From: Variovorax sp. dw_308
GTDB taxonomy: Bacteria; Pseudomonadota; Gammaproteobacteria; Burkholderiales; Burkholderiaceae_C
NCBI RefSeq assembly: GCF_019207085.1
Contig: NZ_JAATOM010000009.1
Location: 1 to 64,000 of the forward strand
DNA length: 64,000 bases
Reading direction: 5' to 3'
Every line of letters starts with the position of its first letter. The first letter of the stretch is position 1. The position numbers were made by a program, and so were the translations under genes. A model generated the notes under the pieces. The model was given only the letters and a program-made list of their open reading frames with translations. It did no database searches and was not told where the DNA came from. Below, one piece after another: positions 17,412 to 27,191 of the stretch.

Positions 17412-19793
17412 GTGAGCCCCATCGCCGAAAAGTTCAAGAAACTCCTACCCACCCACGACGACAGCGTGGCGGTTCGCGCCGACGGCGCCCCGCTGCCCGA
17501 CGATGTCGAGATCGTCGAGCCGATGGACGAAAAAACCGTGCATGTGCATCGCGACGCCATGGCCCCGACCACGCATGTCGCGGGTGAGCCCGTCCCTGCG
17601 GCCAACGATGCGCCGGTGACTGGCGACGCCGCGCCGATCGAGCCGACGATGGAGCCCCTGGTGGCGCCTTCGATGGAGCCGTCGATGCCTGTGGAGCCGA
17701 TGTTGGTCGCCCCAGCCGCCGCAGCCAGCGCCGCCCCGACGGGCGAGCCGCCGCGCTCCAACTCGGCGCGCCAGCAGCGCATCCTGGCCGCCGCGCTGGC
17801 CGGCGTGGTGCTGTTGCTGCTGCTGGTTGCGGGTTCCTCGATTCTTCGCGCCGAACGCCTGGCGCAACAGGTGGCGGCCACTGGCCAGTCGCTGATGCAG
17901 TCGCAACGCCTGGCCAAGTCGGTCTCGCAGGCGCTGGTGGGCAGCGTGCCGGCCTTCGCCGAAGTGAAGGACAGCGCCGACGACTTGTCGCGTCGCGTGC
18001 AGGGCCTGGCCAACGGCGACGAATCGCTCAAGCTGGAGCGCGTGGGCAGCCAGTACGACGAGGAGTTCGCGAAGATCACGCCGCTGGTCCAGCGTGCGGA
18101 TGCCAGCGCCAAGGCGGTGCTGTCGCAGCAGAAGATCCTGACCCAGGTGGGCACCGCGCTGCGCGGCATCAACCGCCAGTCCTCCGACCTGCTTGAAATG
18201 GCCGAGACCGTGGCCTCGCTGAAGATGCAGCAGAACGCCACCATCCCCGAGATCTCGGCCGCAGGCCAGCTCGTGATGCTGACGCAGCGCATCGGCAAGT
18301 CGGCCAACGAATTCCTGACGGTTGAAGGCGTGAGCCCCGACGCCGTGTTCCTGCTGGGCAAGGACCTGAACACTTTCCAGGAAGTGACCAAGGGCCTGCT
18401 CGACGGCAACTCGCAACAGCGCCTGCCGACGACGCGTGATGCACAGACCCGCGCGCAACTCGAACAGATCCTCAAGACCTTCGAGCAGACGCGCGCCCAG
18501 GCCGGTTCCATCCTTGGCAACCTGCAAGGCCTGGTGACCGCACGCGAAGCGCAAAACACGATCCTGACCGACAGCGAGCCGCTGCGCGGCCTGCTCGGCG
18601 AACTGCAGGACAAGCTGTCGGCCCGCACCGGCCTCGGCGCCGGCACCATCCTGATGCTGCTGGTGCTGTCGGTCGCCGCACTGGCACTCGCCGGCGCCAT
18701 CGGTTTCGTGCAGGTTCGCGAAGGCCGCGAGCGTGCCGCCATCGCCGAGCAGGAGCGCCTTGCCGCCGACATGCAGCGCGAGGAAGCCAGCCGCGTGAAC
18801 ACCGCCAACCAGGCTGCCATCTTGCGCCTCATGAACGAACTGCAGACAGTGGCCGAAGGCGACCTGACGCAGGAAGCCACGGTGACCGAAGACATCACCG
18901 GCGCCATCGCCGACTCGGTGAACTACACGGTGGAAGAACTGCGCCTGCTGGTGGGCAACGTGCAGAACACGGCATCGCGCGTGGCGAGCACCACGTCGCA
19001 GGTGGAAAACACCTCGACCGAACTGCTGGCCGCATCGACGGAACAGCTGCGCGAGATCCGCGACACCGGCCAGTCGGTGCTGACGATGGCCGAGCGCATC
19101 AACGGCGTGTCCTCGCAGGCGCAGGAGTCCGCCACGGTGGCGCGCCAGTCGCTGGAAGCCGCTTCGTCGGGCCTGCAGGCCGTGCAGAACGCCATCGGCG
19201 GCATGAACTCGATCCGCGACCAGATCCAGGAAACCTCCAAGCGCATCAAGCGCCTGGGCGAATCCTCGCAGGAGATCGGCGAAATCACCGAGCTGATCTC
19301 GGACATTACCGAACAGACCAACGTGCTGGCGCTGAACGCAGCCATCCAGGCAGCGTCTGCCGGTGAAGCCGGCCGCGGCTTCTCGGTGGTGGCCGAAGAA
19401 GTGCAGCGACTCGCTGAACGTTCCGCAGACGCCACGCGCCAGATCTCGGCGCTGGTGAAGGCGATTCAGACCGACACGCAGGATGCCGTCGGCGCCATGG
19501 AGCGCTCCACGCAGGGTGTGGTCGAAGGGGCGAAGCTGTCCGACAACGCCGGTACTGCGCTGTCCGAGATTGACCGCGTGTCGCGCCGCCTCGCAGAGCT
19601 GATCGAGCAGATTTCGCAATCCGCCTCCCGCGAAGCCAATTCGGCCAACGTGGTGGCTGCCAACATCCAGCACATCTTCGCGGTGACGGAACAGACCGGA
19701 GAAGGCACGCGGACCACGGCCGCCCAGGTGCGCGAGCTGTCGCACATGGCCGAAGAGTTGCGCCAATCGGTGTCCCGTTTCAAGATCGTCTGA
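17412..19793 (+). CDS. pilJ: Methyl-accepting chemoreceptor PilJ of the Chp system
   Basis: A 793-residue transmembrane receptor. It starts with an unusual cytoplasmic region of about 120 residues rich in Pro, Glu, Ala and Met (repeats of the EPxMEP type). TM1 follows at about 124-143, then a periplasmic sensor region with PilJ-type helices to about 405, TM2 at 408-432, HAMP, and a coiled-coil signalling domain whose tip includes ISDITEQTNVLALNAAIQAA. Pseudomonas PilJ, at about 680 residues, lacks the long N-terminal extension. The GTG start has AGAGGA upstream. No pilK methyltransferase or methylesterase gene follows. Confidence 0.92.
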   Translation: MSPIAEKFKKLLPTHDDSVAVRADGAPLPDDVEIVEPMDEKTVHVHRDAMAPTTHVAGEPVPAANDAPVTGDAAPIEPTMEPLVAPSMEPSMPVEPMLVAPAAAASAAPTGEPPRSNSARQQRILAAALAGVVLLLLLVAGSSILRAERLAQQVAATGQSLMQSQRLAKSVSQALVGSVPAFAEVKDSADDLSRRVQGLANGDESLKLERVGSQYDEEFAKITPLVQRADASAKAVLSQQKILTQVGTALRGINRQSSDLLEMAETVASLKMQQNATIPEISAAGQLVMLTQRIGKSANEFLTVEGVSPDAVFLLGKDLNTFQEVTKGLLDGNSQQRLPTTRDAQTRAQLEQILKTFEQTRAQAGSILGNLQGLVTAREAQNTILTDSEPLRGLLGELQDKLSARTGLGAGTILMLLVLSVAALALAGAIGFVQVREGRERAAIAEQERLAADMQREEASRVNTANQAAILRLMNELQTVAEGDLTQEATVTEDITGAIADSVNYTVEELRLLVGNVQNTASRVASTTSQVENTSTELLAASTEQLREIRDTGQSVLTMAERINGVSSQAQESATVARQSLEAASSGLQAVQNAIGGMNSIRDQIQETSKRIKRLGESSQEIGEITELISDITEQTNVLALNAAIQAASAGEAGRGFSVVAEEVQRLAERSADATRQISALVKAIQTDTQDAVGAMERSTQGVVEGAKLSDNAGTALSEIDRVSRRLAELIEQISQSASREANSANVVAANIQHIFAVTEQTGEGTRTTAAQVRELSHMAEELRQSVSRFKIV

Positions 19794-19814
19794 TTCACTG
19801 CCTGAGCCCCCACT

Positions 19815-22800
19815 GTGCCGACTCCTGCCACCGCCCCCGTCGCCGGCATCGCGCCGGCCACCGAAGACCTGGGGCCGTTGGCCTGGGTGCTCGAAGAGAT
19901 CCAGAAATCGGTCGATGCCACCAGCAAGTCGCTGAAGCGATTCCTGCGTGAGTCCAACGGCGCGCCCGATGCCGACATCGGCCAGCTGCGCGTCGCGCGG
20001 CAACAGTTGCACCAGGCCGTCGGCGCGCTGCAGATGGTCGACCAGCGCGCGCCGGCGCTGGTGCTCGGCGCCATGGAATTCGCGGTGCAGAGCTTCGTGC
20101 AGGAGCCCTCGCGCTGCAACGAGGCGGCCGTCCTCAAGATGGACCGCGCCGGTTTTGCCGTCGCCGACTTCCTGAACGCGATGCTCGCGGGCAAGACGGT
20201 GTCTTCCGTGGCGCTGTTCCCGCAGTACCGCGACGTGCTGGAACTGGTCGGCAACGAGCGTGTGCATCCGGCCGACCTGTGGACCACGTCCTGGCACTGG
20301 GCCAACATCTCGCTGCAAAGCCACAAGCCGGCGCTGGTGTACGACCCGGCGGTGCGCTCGCGGCTCGACCGCGAGGTGCTCAAGGTCGTCAAGAGCGGCG
20401 ACGACGAGGCCGCGCGCCGGCTGCAGGAAATCTGCGTCGGCCTGTCGCGCGGCGCGGGTGTGCCGCACGTGGCGGACTTCTGGGCCATCGCGGCTGCCTT
20501 CTTCGAGGCCTTGGGCCTAGCGCTGGTGCCGGCGGACGTCTATGTGAAACGCGCCGCCTCGCGCGTGCTGCTGCAGTACGCCACGCTGGCGCGCAGCGAC
20601 AACACGGTGTCGGAGCGGCTTGCGCACGATCTGTTGTTCTTCTGCGCCCAGGCCGTGCCGGGCATTCGCGATGAAGCCCGCATCCTGCGCGCCGTGCGTG
20701 CGGCATGGGGCATCGCCGGCGAGCGTGCGGTCGACTACGCCACCGAGCAGTTCGGCCGCTTCGACCCGGTCGTGCTGGCGCAGGCGCGCAAGCGCATCGA
20801 GACTGCCAAGGAGATGTGGTCGGCCTTGTCCGGCGGCGACGTGACGCGCCTGCGGCAGGTGGCGGACACCTTCGCCCAGCTGGCCGAGTCGCTGCAGAAG
20901 CTGCATCCGCCGAGCCTGCCGATGGCGCAGGCGCTGACCAACGCGGTGGAGTCTTCCATCAAGTCCGGCAAGCCGCCGAAGACCGAACTGGCGATGGAAG
21001 TCGCCACCTCGGTGCTGTACCTCGAGGCCGCTTTCGAAGACCTCGACCCGCATGACCGGCAGCTCACCGCGCGCACCGTGCAATTGGCCGGCCGCATCGA
21101 GCGTGCACGCGAGAGCGGCCAGTCGGAGCCGCTCGAGTCGTGGATGGAAGAGCTGTATCGCCGCGTGAGCGATCGCCAGACCATGGGCACCGTGGTCGAT
21201 GAACTGCGTGCCCACCTTGGCGAGCTGGAAAAGTCGCTCGACCAGTTCTTCCGCCGGCCGGCCGAGAAGACGCTGCTGCGCACGGTGCCGACGCAACTGA
21301 TGCAGATGCGTGGCGTGTTCTCGGTGCTGGGCCTGGAGCAGGCGGCGCAGACCGTGCAGCGCATGCGCGACAACGTCGAGCAACTGATGGCCGGCAGCGA
21401 GCCCGCCGATGAGTCGGGGGCCTTCGACTCGCTAGGCAACAACCTCGGCGCGCTCGGCTTCCTGATCGACATGCTGGGCTACCAGCCGACCTTGGCCAAG
21501 CGGCTGTTCGTGTTCGACGAGAAGACGGGCGAACTCAAGCCGCTCATGGGCCGCCAGGCGGCGGAGGCCGAAGAGGTGGCGGAGCCGGCACCTGTCGCTC
21601 CCGTCGCCGTGCCTGTAGCCGCACCGTTGGCCGCACCCGTGGCCGCGCCGGTGGCCCTCGCGCCGACATCCGCCGCGGTCACACCGCCGCGTGCCGAATC
21701 CCTCCTGAGCGCCGACGAAATCGACGCGCAGATCGCCGCGCGCCTGGCCGCGCTGGCCACGCCGAAGAACAAGCCGGCCACGCCGATCGAGGAGTTCCGC
21801 CGCGCCACCGACAGCTGGACCGCGAAGATCACCGGCCCGGCACCGCTCGAGGCGCTGCCGGACACCGAAGTGACCGAGCTGGACGAAGACGACCTGCAGA
21901 GCATCTTCCTGGACGAAGCGCGCGAAGTGCTGCACAACGGCCTCGCGGCGATTGCGGCATTGGGGCGCGACCCGGCGGACATCGGCGAGTTGACCGTGCT
22001 GCGTCGCGCGTTCCACACGCTCAAGGGCAGTTCGCGCATGGTCGGCCTGACCGAGTACGGCAACGCAGCCTGGTCCTTCGAGCAGGTGCTCAACACCTGG
22101 CTGGCCGACCAGCGGCCGGCCACGCCGGACCTGCTGGAAGGCGCCGGCACGGCGATGCGCGACTTCGCCAAATGGGTCGAGGCCATCGCATCGGGCGAGC
22201 CGCACACCTGGCAGGCCGAACCCTTCCACACCCTGGCCGAAGCACTGAGCAGCGGCCAGCAGATTCCGGCGCCGGCACCGATGCCCAGTGCCGATCAACT
22301 GGCCGTGGCCGCGCGCCGCATCGCCGACGAGCCGCCAGCGCCGGCGCCCGTGGCCGAGCCGGTGCACGTCTCGGTGCCACTGCCCGACAGCGCCTACGCC
22401 CGGCCGCCGATGCCCGAGCTGCCGGACCTGGACTTTGCGTCGACCGACTTCGACACGCCGTCCTTCGACGTACCGGTGTCGCGGTCCGATGTGCCGCCAT
22501 TTTTTGCACCGTCCGCGCCGCCCACGTCCGCGCCTCTGGCCGACGCGGCCACCGACTGGTCCGGCCTGCACTCGCGCGGCGCGGTCGACGAGACGCCGGC
22601 GCGCAAGGAAAGCTACGACGAATTCCTCGGCTCCTTCGACACGACCGACCTCGCCGGTCTCGATGAGCCGGCGCAGCCAGTCAAGCCCGACACCGCGGCG
22701 ATCGCGGGCGCCGAGGACATCGACTTCTTCGCAGCCGCGGCCCCATCGGCGCAGGACTTTTCCTTCGAATCGACGGACCTGCAACCGCTGGCCGACATGC

Positions 22801-25800
22801 CGTCTGACGCGTCGATGGAAGCGCCAGTGGATGCGCCGGTGGAGGCGATGATCGATTTCCCGCTGGAACTCACGTCGACGGACGAGGCGCCCGCGGCGCC
22901 GGCCGTCGCGCCCGTGGTGGAGGTCGACTTCGATCCACAGGAACCCGCAGAAGCCGAGCCGCTGCCGCAGGCGGCAGCGCCGCTGGAAGAAGCGGCCGGT
23001 GCGGAAGTGCGGCCGCACGAATTGACGGCGGCGACCCTTGACACAGATGCCGTCGCTGAAACGCAGGCGGACGCAGGCGCAGTGGTTGATGCTCAGGCAG
23101 CCGTTGTTGCTGACGCAGCGGTGCATGCTGACGCCGCCATGGATTCTGTCGCGGCCCTTGATGCCGAAGTCGACGCAACAGCGGACGCAGACTCACCGAT
23201 CGAAGCCGTCGCCGGGCACGAGCCTGTCGACGTGGCCTCCGAGCCGGAACTCGTGGCCACCGCCGCAGCTGTGGAGCCGCCGGTCGCGCCCAGCGCGGAC
23301 GATCCGATCAAGGCGATCGGCCCGCTGCGCATCGGCATCGCCCTCTACAACGTCTTCCTCAATGAGGCCGACGAATGGTCGCGCCAACTGGCAAGCGACG
23401 TCAGCGAGTGGGCGCTGGAGCCCGGAGTGCCGATGCCCGATTCGGCCGTCGCGCTGGCGCATTCGCTCGCGGGCAGCTCGGCCACGGTCGGCTTCCAGAG
23501 CCTGTCGGGCATGTCGCGCCTGCTGGAGTCCGCGTTGCAGCACCTGCACCTGCAGGGCGGCGGCACGCCGCAGCAGGGCACGGTCCTCATTGCCGCGACG
23601 GAAGAACTGCGCCGGCTGCTGCATCAGTTTGCCGCTGGCTTCCTGAAGGAGCCGGCGCCCGAGACCCTGGCTGCATTGCGCGAGGTCGCGGCTTCGCCGA
23701 TGCCGGTCGAGGCCGATGAGCCGGTGGTTGCGCGGGCCGAGGAAGAGATGGCCGAGCCAGCGCTCGAAACGGGCGAGGGTCCGGACGTCGAACCCGCAGA
23801 GGCCGAAGCGGTCGAGGTGGAAGGCCTGGAAGCCGGACCGGCCGAAGGCAAAATCGAAACTGACGAAGCGGAGCGCGCTGCGGCTGAATCCGTCGAAGCC
23901 TCGATCCCGGCGTTCGAACCCGTCGAAGCTGAACGCGTCGAAACCGAGCGCGTCGAAGCACAGCCCGTCGAAGCAGAGGCACAGTCAGAAGCAACTGACG
24001 CAGAGGCAGACGCCGCAGAAGCAGTCCAGGCAGTCGAACCGGCCCAGGCAGTCGAACCGCTCCACGCAGTCGAACCGGTCCACGCAGTCGAACGGTTCGA
24101 GCCAGTCCTGGCAGTCGAGCCTGTCGAAGCAATCCAGGCCAGCCCTGCCGAGCCCCAAGCGCTCGCCGAGCCCGTCGCTGCCGCACCAGCCGTTCCCGCC
24201 CCGAGCGCCGAAGTCCGCACCGTCGTCACGATGCCCGCCTTCGCCGTCGTCGAGCCGGCCGTCTACGACGACAGCGAAGACCCGATCGACCTGGTCGATG
24301 CGGTCGATGCCGACCTGTTCCCGATCTTCGAGGAAGAGGCCGCCGAGTTGTTGCCGCAGCTCGGCACGGCATTGCGCGCCTGGCATGAGCAGCCCGAGGT
24401 GATGGCGCCGCGTGCGTCGATCCTGCGCACGCTGCACACGCTCAAGGGCAGCGCGCGCCTTGCCGGCGCGATGCGCCTGGGTGAGCGCGCGCACCGCATG
24501 GAGTCCGAGATCGAACTGCTCGGCAACGAATCCGTGCCGCGCGAAGCCATCGGTCGCCTGCTGGCTCGCCACGACGTGCTGCAAGCCACCTTCGACGACC
24601 TGCGCGCGGCCGACGATGCCACGCAGGCACAGGTCGCGAACCGCGCGGCGGAAGCCGCCGCCGCCACGCGCCGCGCATTGGTGGAGGAAGTGCCGGCGCC
24701 TGCCATGCCGGCGGTCGCCGAAGCCGACGAGTCCGCCAACGAGCCGCTGGCCGATCCGTCGCAGGCTGCGCAGCTGTCCCCGTCCCCTTCCACGGCCAGG
24801 TCCGCCTTGCCGACACCGGTCGCGCTGGCCGTATCGCGCCAGGCTTCGAGCCAGGCCGTGCGCGTGCGCACGCAGTTGCTGGACCGCCTGGTGGCCCAGG
24901 CCGGCGAGGTCATCATCACGCGCTCGCGGCTGGAGGTCGAGATCGGCCAGCTGCGCAGTTCGCTGACGGACCTGACCGGCAACCTGGACCGCCTGCGCCA
25001 GCAGTTGCGCGACATCGAGGTGCAGGCAGAAAGCCAGATGCAATCGCGCCTGGCCCAGGCCAAGGATTCGCAGCAGGGCTTCGACCCGCTGGAGTTCGAC
25101 CGCTTCACCCGCGTGCAGGAACTGACGCGCATGATGGCCGAGTCGGTGAACGACGTGGCCACCGTGCAGCGCACCTTGCAGAAGACGGTGCAGGCGACGG
25201 AAGACGACCTGAGCGCCCAGGCGCGCCAGACGCGCGAACTGCAACGCGGCCTGCTGCGCACCCGCATGGTCCAGTTCGAGGACCTGTCGGAACGCCTCTA
25301 CCGCGTGGTGCGCCAGGCGTCGAAAGACACCGGCAAGCAGGTCCGGCTGGACATCACCGGCGGCAACATCGAGATGGACCGCGGCGTGCTGGACCGCATG
25401 ACGCCGGCCTTCGAGCATCTGCTGCGCAACTGCGTGGCGCACGGCATCGAGGACGCCGAGGTGCGCGAGCGGGCCGGCAAGGAAGCCAGCGGCTTCATCG
25501 GCATCGAGCTGCACCACGAAGGCAACGACGTGTCGGTGAGCTTCCGCGACGATGGCGCCGGCCTCGACCATCAGCGCATCGCCGAGCGGGCACGCGCCCT
25601 CGGCCTGATCGCGTGGGACCATCAGCCGTCCGACCAGGAAGTGTCGGAGTTCATCTTCCAGCCGGGCTTCTCGACGGCGGCGCAGGTCTCGGAACTGGCT
25701 GGTCGTGGCATCGGCATGGACGTGGTGCGCTCGCATGTGGCCGCGCTCGGCGGGCGCATCGAGACGCAATCGACGCCCGGCCAGGGCACCACCTTCAAGC

Positions 25801-26729
25801 TGGTGCTGCCGCTCACGACCGCGGTGACGCACGTGGTGATGCTGCGCGCTGGCAACGTGTCTTTCGGCGTGCCCTCGGGCCTGGTCGAACTGGTGCAGCG
25901 CGCCAGTGCGGCAGACCTCGAATCGGCGTACCTGAACCAGCAGTACGGTTTCGGCGGCGAGCAGGTGCCGTACTTCTGGAGCGGCGCGTTGCTGCAGGCA
26001 AGCGCGCGCAGCGAGCGCGGCCTGGCCAAGAACAACGTGGTCGTGGTGGTGCGCAGCGCGGCACAGCGCGTGGCGCTGCACGTCGACGAAGTGCTGGGCA
26101 ACCAGGAAGTGGTGGTGAAGAACCTCGGTCCGCAACTGGCGCGGCTGCCCGGCATGGCCGGCATCTCGGTGCTGGCCTCGGGTGCGGTGGCGCTGATCTA
26201 CAACCCGGTGGCGCTGGCCGCGGTGCACGGCGACCAGGCCCGCGCGCTGCAGGCTACCGGCATTCCGTCGATGGCGAAGGCTGGCGCAGGCGGCCATGCC
26301 AACGTGCCGGTGGCGGTCGAGGCGCAGCAAGCCCCGCCGCAGGTGCCGCTGGTGCTGGTGGTCGACGACTCGATCACCGTGCGCCGCGTGACGCAACGCC
26401 TGCTGCAGCGCGAAGGCTATCGCGTGGCCCTGGCGGCGGACGGCCTGCAGGCGCTGGAGCGGCTGCAGCAGGAGCGTCCGGCGGTGGTGCTGTCGGACAT
26501 CGAGATGCCGCGCATGGACGGCTTCGACCTGGCGCGCAACATCCGCGCGGACGAGTCGCTGGCCGGCATGCCGATCATCATGATCACCTCGCGCATCGCC
26601 GAGAAGCATCGCGAGCATGCCAAGCAACTGGGCGTGAACCACTACCTGGGCAAGCCGTACTCGGAAGAGGAACTGCTGCGCCTGGTGCGGGCGTTCACCG
26701 ACGACAGGGTGCTGGCGGCTGCGGCCTGA
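19815..26729 (+). CDS. chpA: Hybrid chemosensory histidine kinase ChpA
   Basis: A 2304-residue CheA-type kinase, close to Pseudomonas ChpA in size. N-terminal FimL-like helices come first, with a degenerate Hpt-like segment near 460-540 that lacks the His. Three clear phosphotransfer domains carry H734 (FHTLKGSSRMVG), H1216 (AHSLAGSSATVG) and H1541 (LHTLKGSARLAG). They are separated by long Ala/Glu/Pro linkers. Then come the CheA dimerisation domain, an ATPase domain (HLLRNCVAHGIED, DDGAGLD, GRGIGMDVV), a CheW domain and a C-terminal receiver with D2228 (VVLSDIEMPRMDG). It would phosphorylate PilG and PilH. The GTG start has no strong Shine-Dalgarno. Confidence 0.94.
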   Translation: MPTPATAPVAGIAPATEDLGPLAWVLEEIQKSVDATSKSLKRFLRESNGAPDADIGQLRVARQQLHQAVGALQMVDQRAPALVLGAMEFAVQSFVQEPSRCNEAAVLKMDRAGFAVADFLNAMLAGKTVSSVALFPQYRDVLELVGNERVHPADLWTTSWHWANISLQSHKPALVYDPAVRSRLDREVLKVVKSGDDEAARRLQEICVGLSRGAGVPHVADFWAIAAAFFEALGLALVPADVYVKRAASRVLLQYATLARSDNTVSERLAHDLLFFCAQAVPGIRDEARILRAVRAAWGIAGERAVDYATEQFGRFDPVVLAQARKRIETAKEMWSALSGGDVTRLRQVADTFAQLAESLQKLHPPSLPMAQALTNAVESSIKSGKPPKTELAMEVATSVLYLEAAFEDLDPHDRQLTARTVQLAGRIERARESGQSEPLESWMEELYRRVSDRQTMGTVVDELRAHLGELEKSLDQFFRRPAEKTLLRTVPTQLMQMRGVFSVLGLEQAAQTVQRMRDNVEQLMAGSEPADESGAFDSLGNNLGALGFLIDMLGYQPTLAKRLFVFDEKTGELKPLMGRQAAEAEEVAEPAPVAPVAVPVAAPLAAPVAAPVALAPTSAAVTPPRAESLLSADEIDAQIAARLAALATPKNKPATPIEEFRRATDSWTAKITGPAPLEALPDTEVTELDEDDLQSIFLDEAREVLHNGLAAIAALGRDPADIGELTVLRRAFHTLKGSSRMVGLTEYGNAAWSFEQVLNTWLADQRPATPDLLEGAGTAMRDFAKWVEAIASGEPHTWQAEPFHTLAEALSSGQQIPAPAPMPSADQLAVAARRIADEPPAPAPVAEPVHVSVPLPDSAYARPPMPELPDLDFASTDFDTPSFDVPVSRSDVPPFFAPSAPPTSAPLADAATDWSGLHSRGAVDETPARKESYDEFLGSFDTTDLAGLDEPAQPVKPDTAAIAGAEDIDFFAAAAPSAQDFSFESTDLQPLADMPSDASMEAPVDAPVEAMIDFPLELTSTDEAPAAPAVAPVVEVDFDPQEPAEAEPLPQAAAPLEEAAGAEVRPHELTAATLDTDAVAETQADAGAVVDAQAAVVADAAVHADAAMDSVAALDAEVDATADADSPIEAVAGHEPVDVASEPELVATAAAVEPPVAPSADDPIKAIGPLRIGIALYNVFLNEADEWSRQLASDVSEWALEPGVPMPDSAVALAHSLAGSSATVGFQSLSGMSRLLESALQHLHLQGGGTPQQGTVLIAATEELRRLLHQFAAGFLKEPAPETLAALREVAASPMPVEADEPVVARAEEEMAEPALETGEGPDVEPAEAEAVEVEGLEAGPAEGKIETDEAERAAAESVEASIPAFEPVEAERVETERVEAQPVEAEAQSEATDAEADAAEAVQAVEPAQAVEPLHAVEPVHAVERFEPVLAVEPVEAIQASPAEPQALAEPVAAAPAVPAPSAEVRTVVTMPAFAVVEPAVYDDSEDPIDLVDAVDADLFPIFEEEAAELLPQLGTALRAWHEQPEVMAPRASILRTLHTLKGSARLAGAMRLGERAHRMESEIELLGNESVPREAIGRLLARHDVLQATFDDLRAADDATQAQVANRAAEAAAATRRALVEEVPAPAMPAVAEADESANEPLADPSQAAQLSPSPSTARSALPTPVALAVSRQASSQAVRVRTQLLDRLVAQAGEVIITRSRLEVEIGQLRSSLTDLTGNLDRLRQQLRDIEVQAESQMQSRLAQAKDSQQGFDPLEFDRFTRVQELTRMMAESVNDVATVQRTLQKTVQATEDDLSAQARQTRELQRGLLRTRMVQFEDLSERLYRVVRQASKDTGKQVRLDITGGNIEMDRGVLDRMTPAFEHLLRNCVAHGIEDAEVRERAGKEASGFIGIELHHEGNDVSVSFRDDGAGLDHQRIAERARALGLIAWDHQPSDQEVSEFIFQPGFSTAAQVSELAGRGIGMDVVRSHVAALGGRIETQSTPGQGTTFKLVLPLTTAVTHVVMLRAGNVSFGVPSGLVELVQRASAADLESAYLNQQYGFGGEQVPYFWSGALLQASARSERGLAKNNVVVVVRSAAQRVALHVDEVLGNQEVVVKNLGPQLARLPGMAGISVLASGAVALIYNPVALAAVHGDQARALQATGIPSMAKAGAGGHANVPVAVEAQQAPPQVPLVLVVDDSITVRRVTQRLLQREGYRVALAADGLQALERLQQERPAVVLSDIEMPRMDGFDLARNIRADESLAGMPIIMITSRIAEKHREHAKQLGVNHYLGKPYSEEELLRLVRAFTDDRVLAAAA
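23890..24125 (+). repeat. Short in-frame repeats in the chpA linker
   Basis: Two families of short repeats lie between the second and third Hpt domains. One is built on CGTCGAAGC-like units (about 23890-23975, encoding VEA/VET/VEP). The other is built on GCAGTCGAACC units (about 24026-24120, encoding AVEPxH/AVEPxQ repeats). Codon usage stays high-GC. Such units can expand or contract by slippage, so linker length is probably variable between strains. Confidence 0.7.
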
Positions 26730-27191
26730 CCTGCTGCCGGTCCGGGGCCGCAGCGGGTGGCCCGGATGCGGGTGCTTGCACGCAGCCTGAAGGCAGCTCA
26801 GCGACCTACCCGTGGGCCAGAAAGACGAGGCCCTCGAAATCAAGGCAGCTGTTGGCCGACTTGAAGTCTCGGTATGTGATGCCAACTTCCGTTGCGTCTC
26901 TGCAGGCGGCGTTGGGCGAGCGGTGGATGGCTTCGGGCCTGGTTTGGCGCTACTTTGATGTCGCCGTTTGGCGGAAAGTCTGAATTGCTCGACCTTGCCC
27001 TTGGTCTTGGTTGTTGGAATCCAGGCACCTCCCTCGCTGGCAAGTGCCCGCAACTGCCCCCGACCGAGATAAGCCCCCAGACAACTTGGAAGCCTATGAG
27101 ATTCGTTCGCTGGTCCGCAGAGCCGCAAACACCTTGAATGCAAGGGATTGCGAGTCCAAAGGTATCTGGCATGGCTCCTTCTCTGTCCCGT
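26730..27191 (+). other. Gene-free segment with less GC-rich, mixed composition
   Basis: No convincing gene is seen in these 462 bases. Open frames on both strands are short (longest about 80 codons on +), without Shine-Dalgarno sites or the high-GC third positions of the neighbours. Base composition from about 26860 is clearly less GC-rich than the flanking genes. It may be decayed coding DNA left by an old insertion between chpA and the methyltransferase; no terminal inverted repeats were found. Confidence 0.4.

Noticed and set aside
26892..27137. Plus-strand frame of 81 codons in the orphan segment.
   Set aside because: No Shine-Dalgarno, no motif, and codon composition unlike the neighbours.
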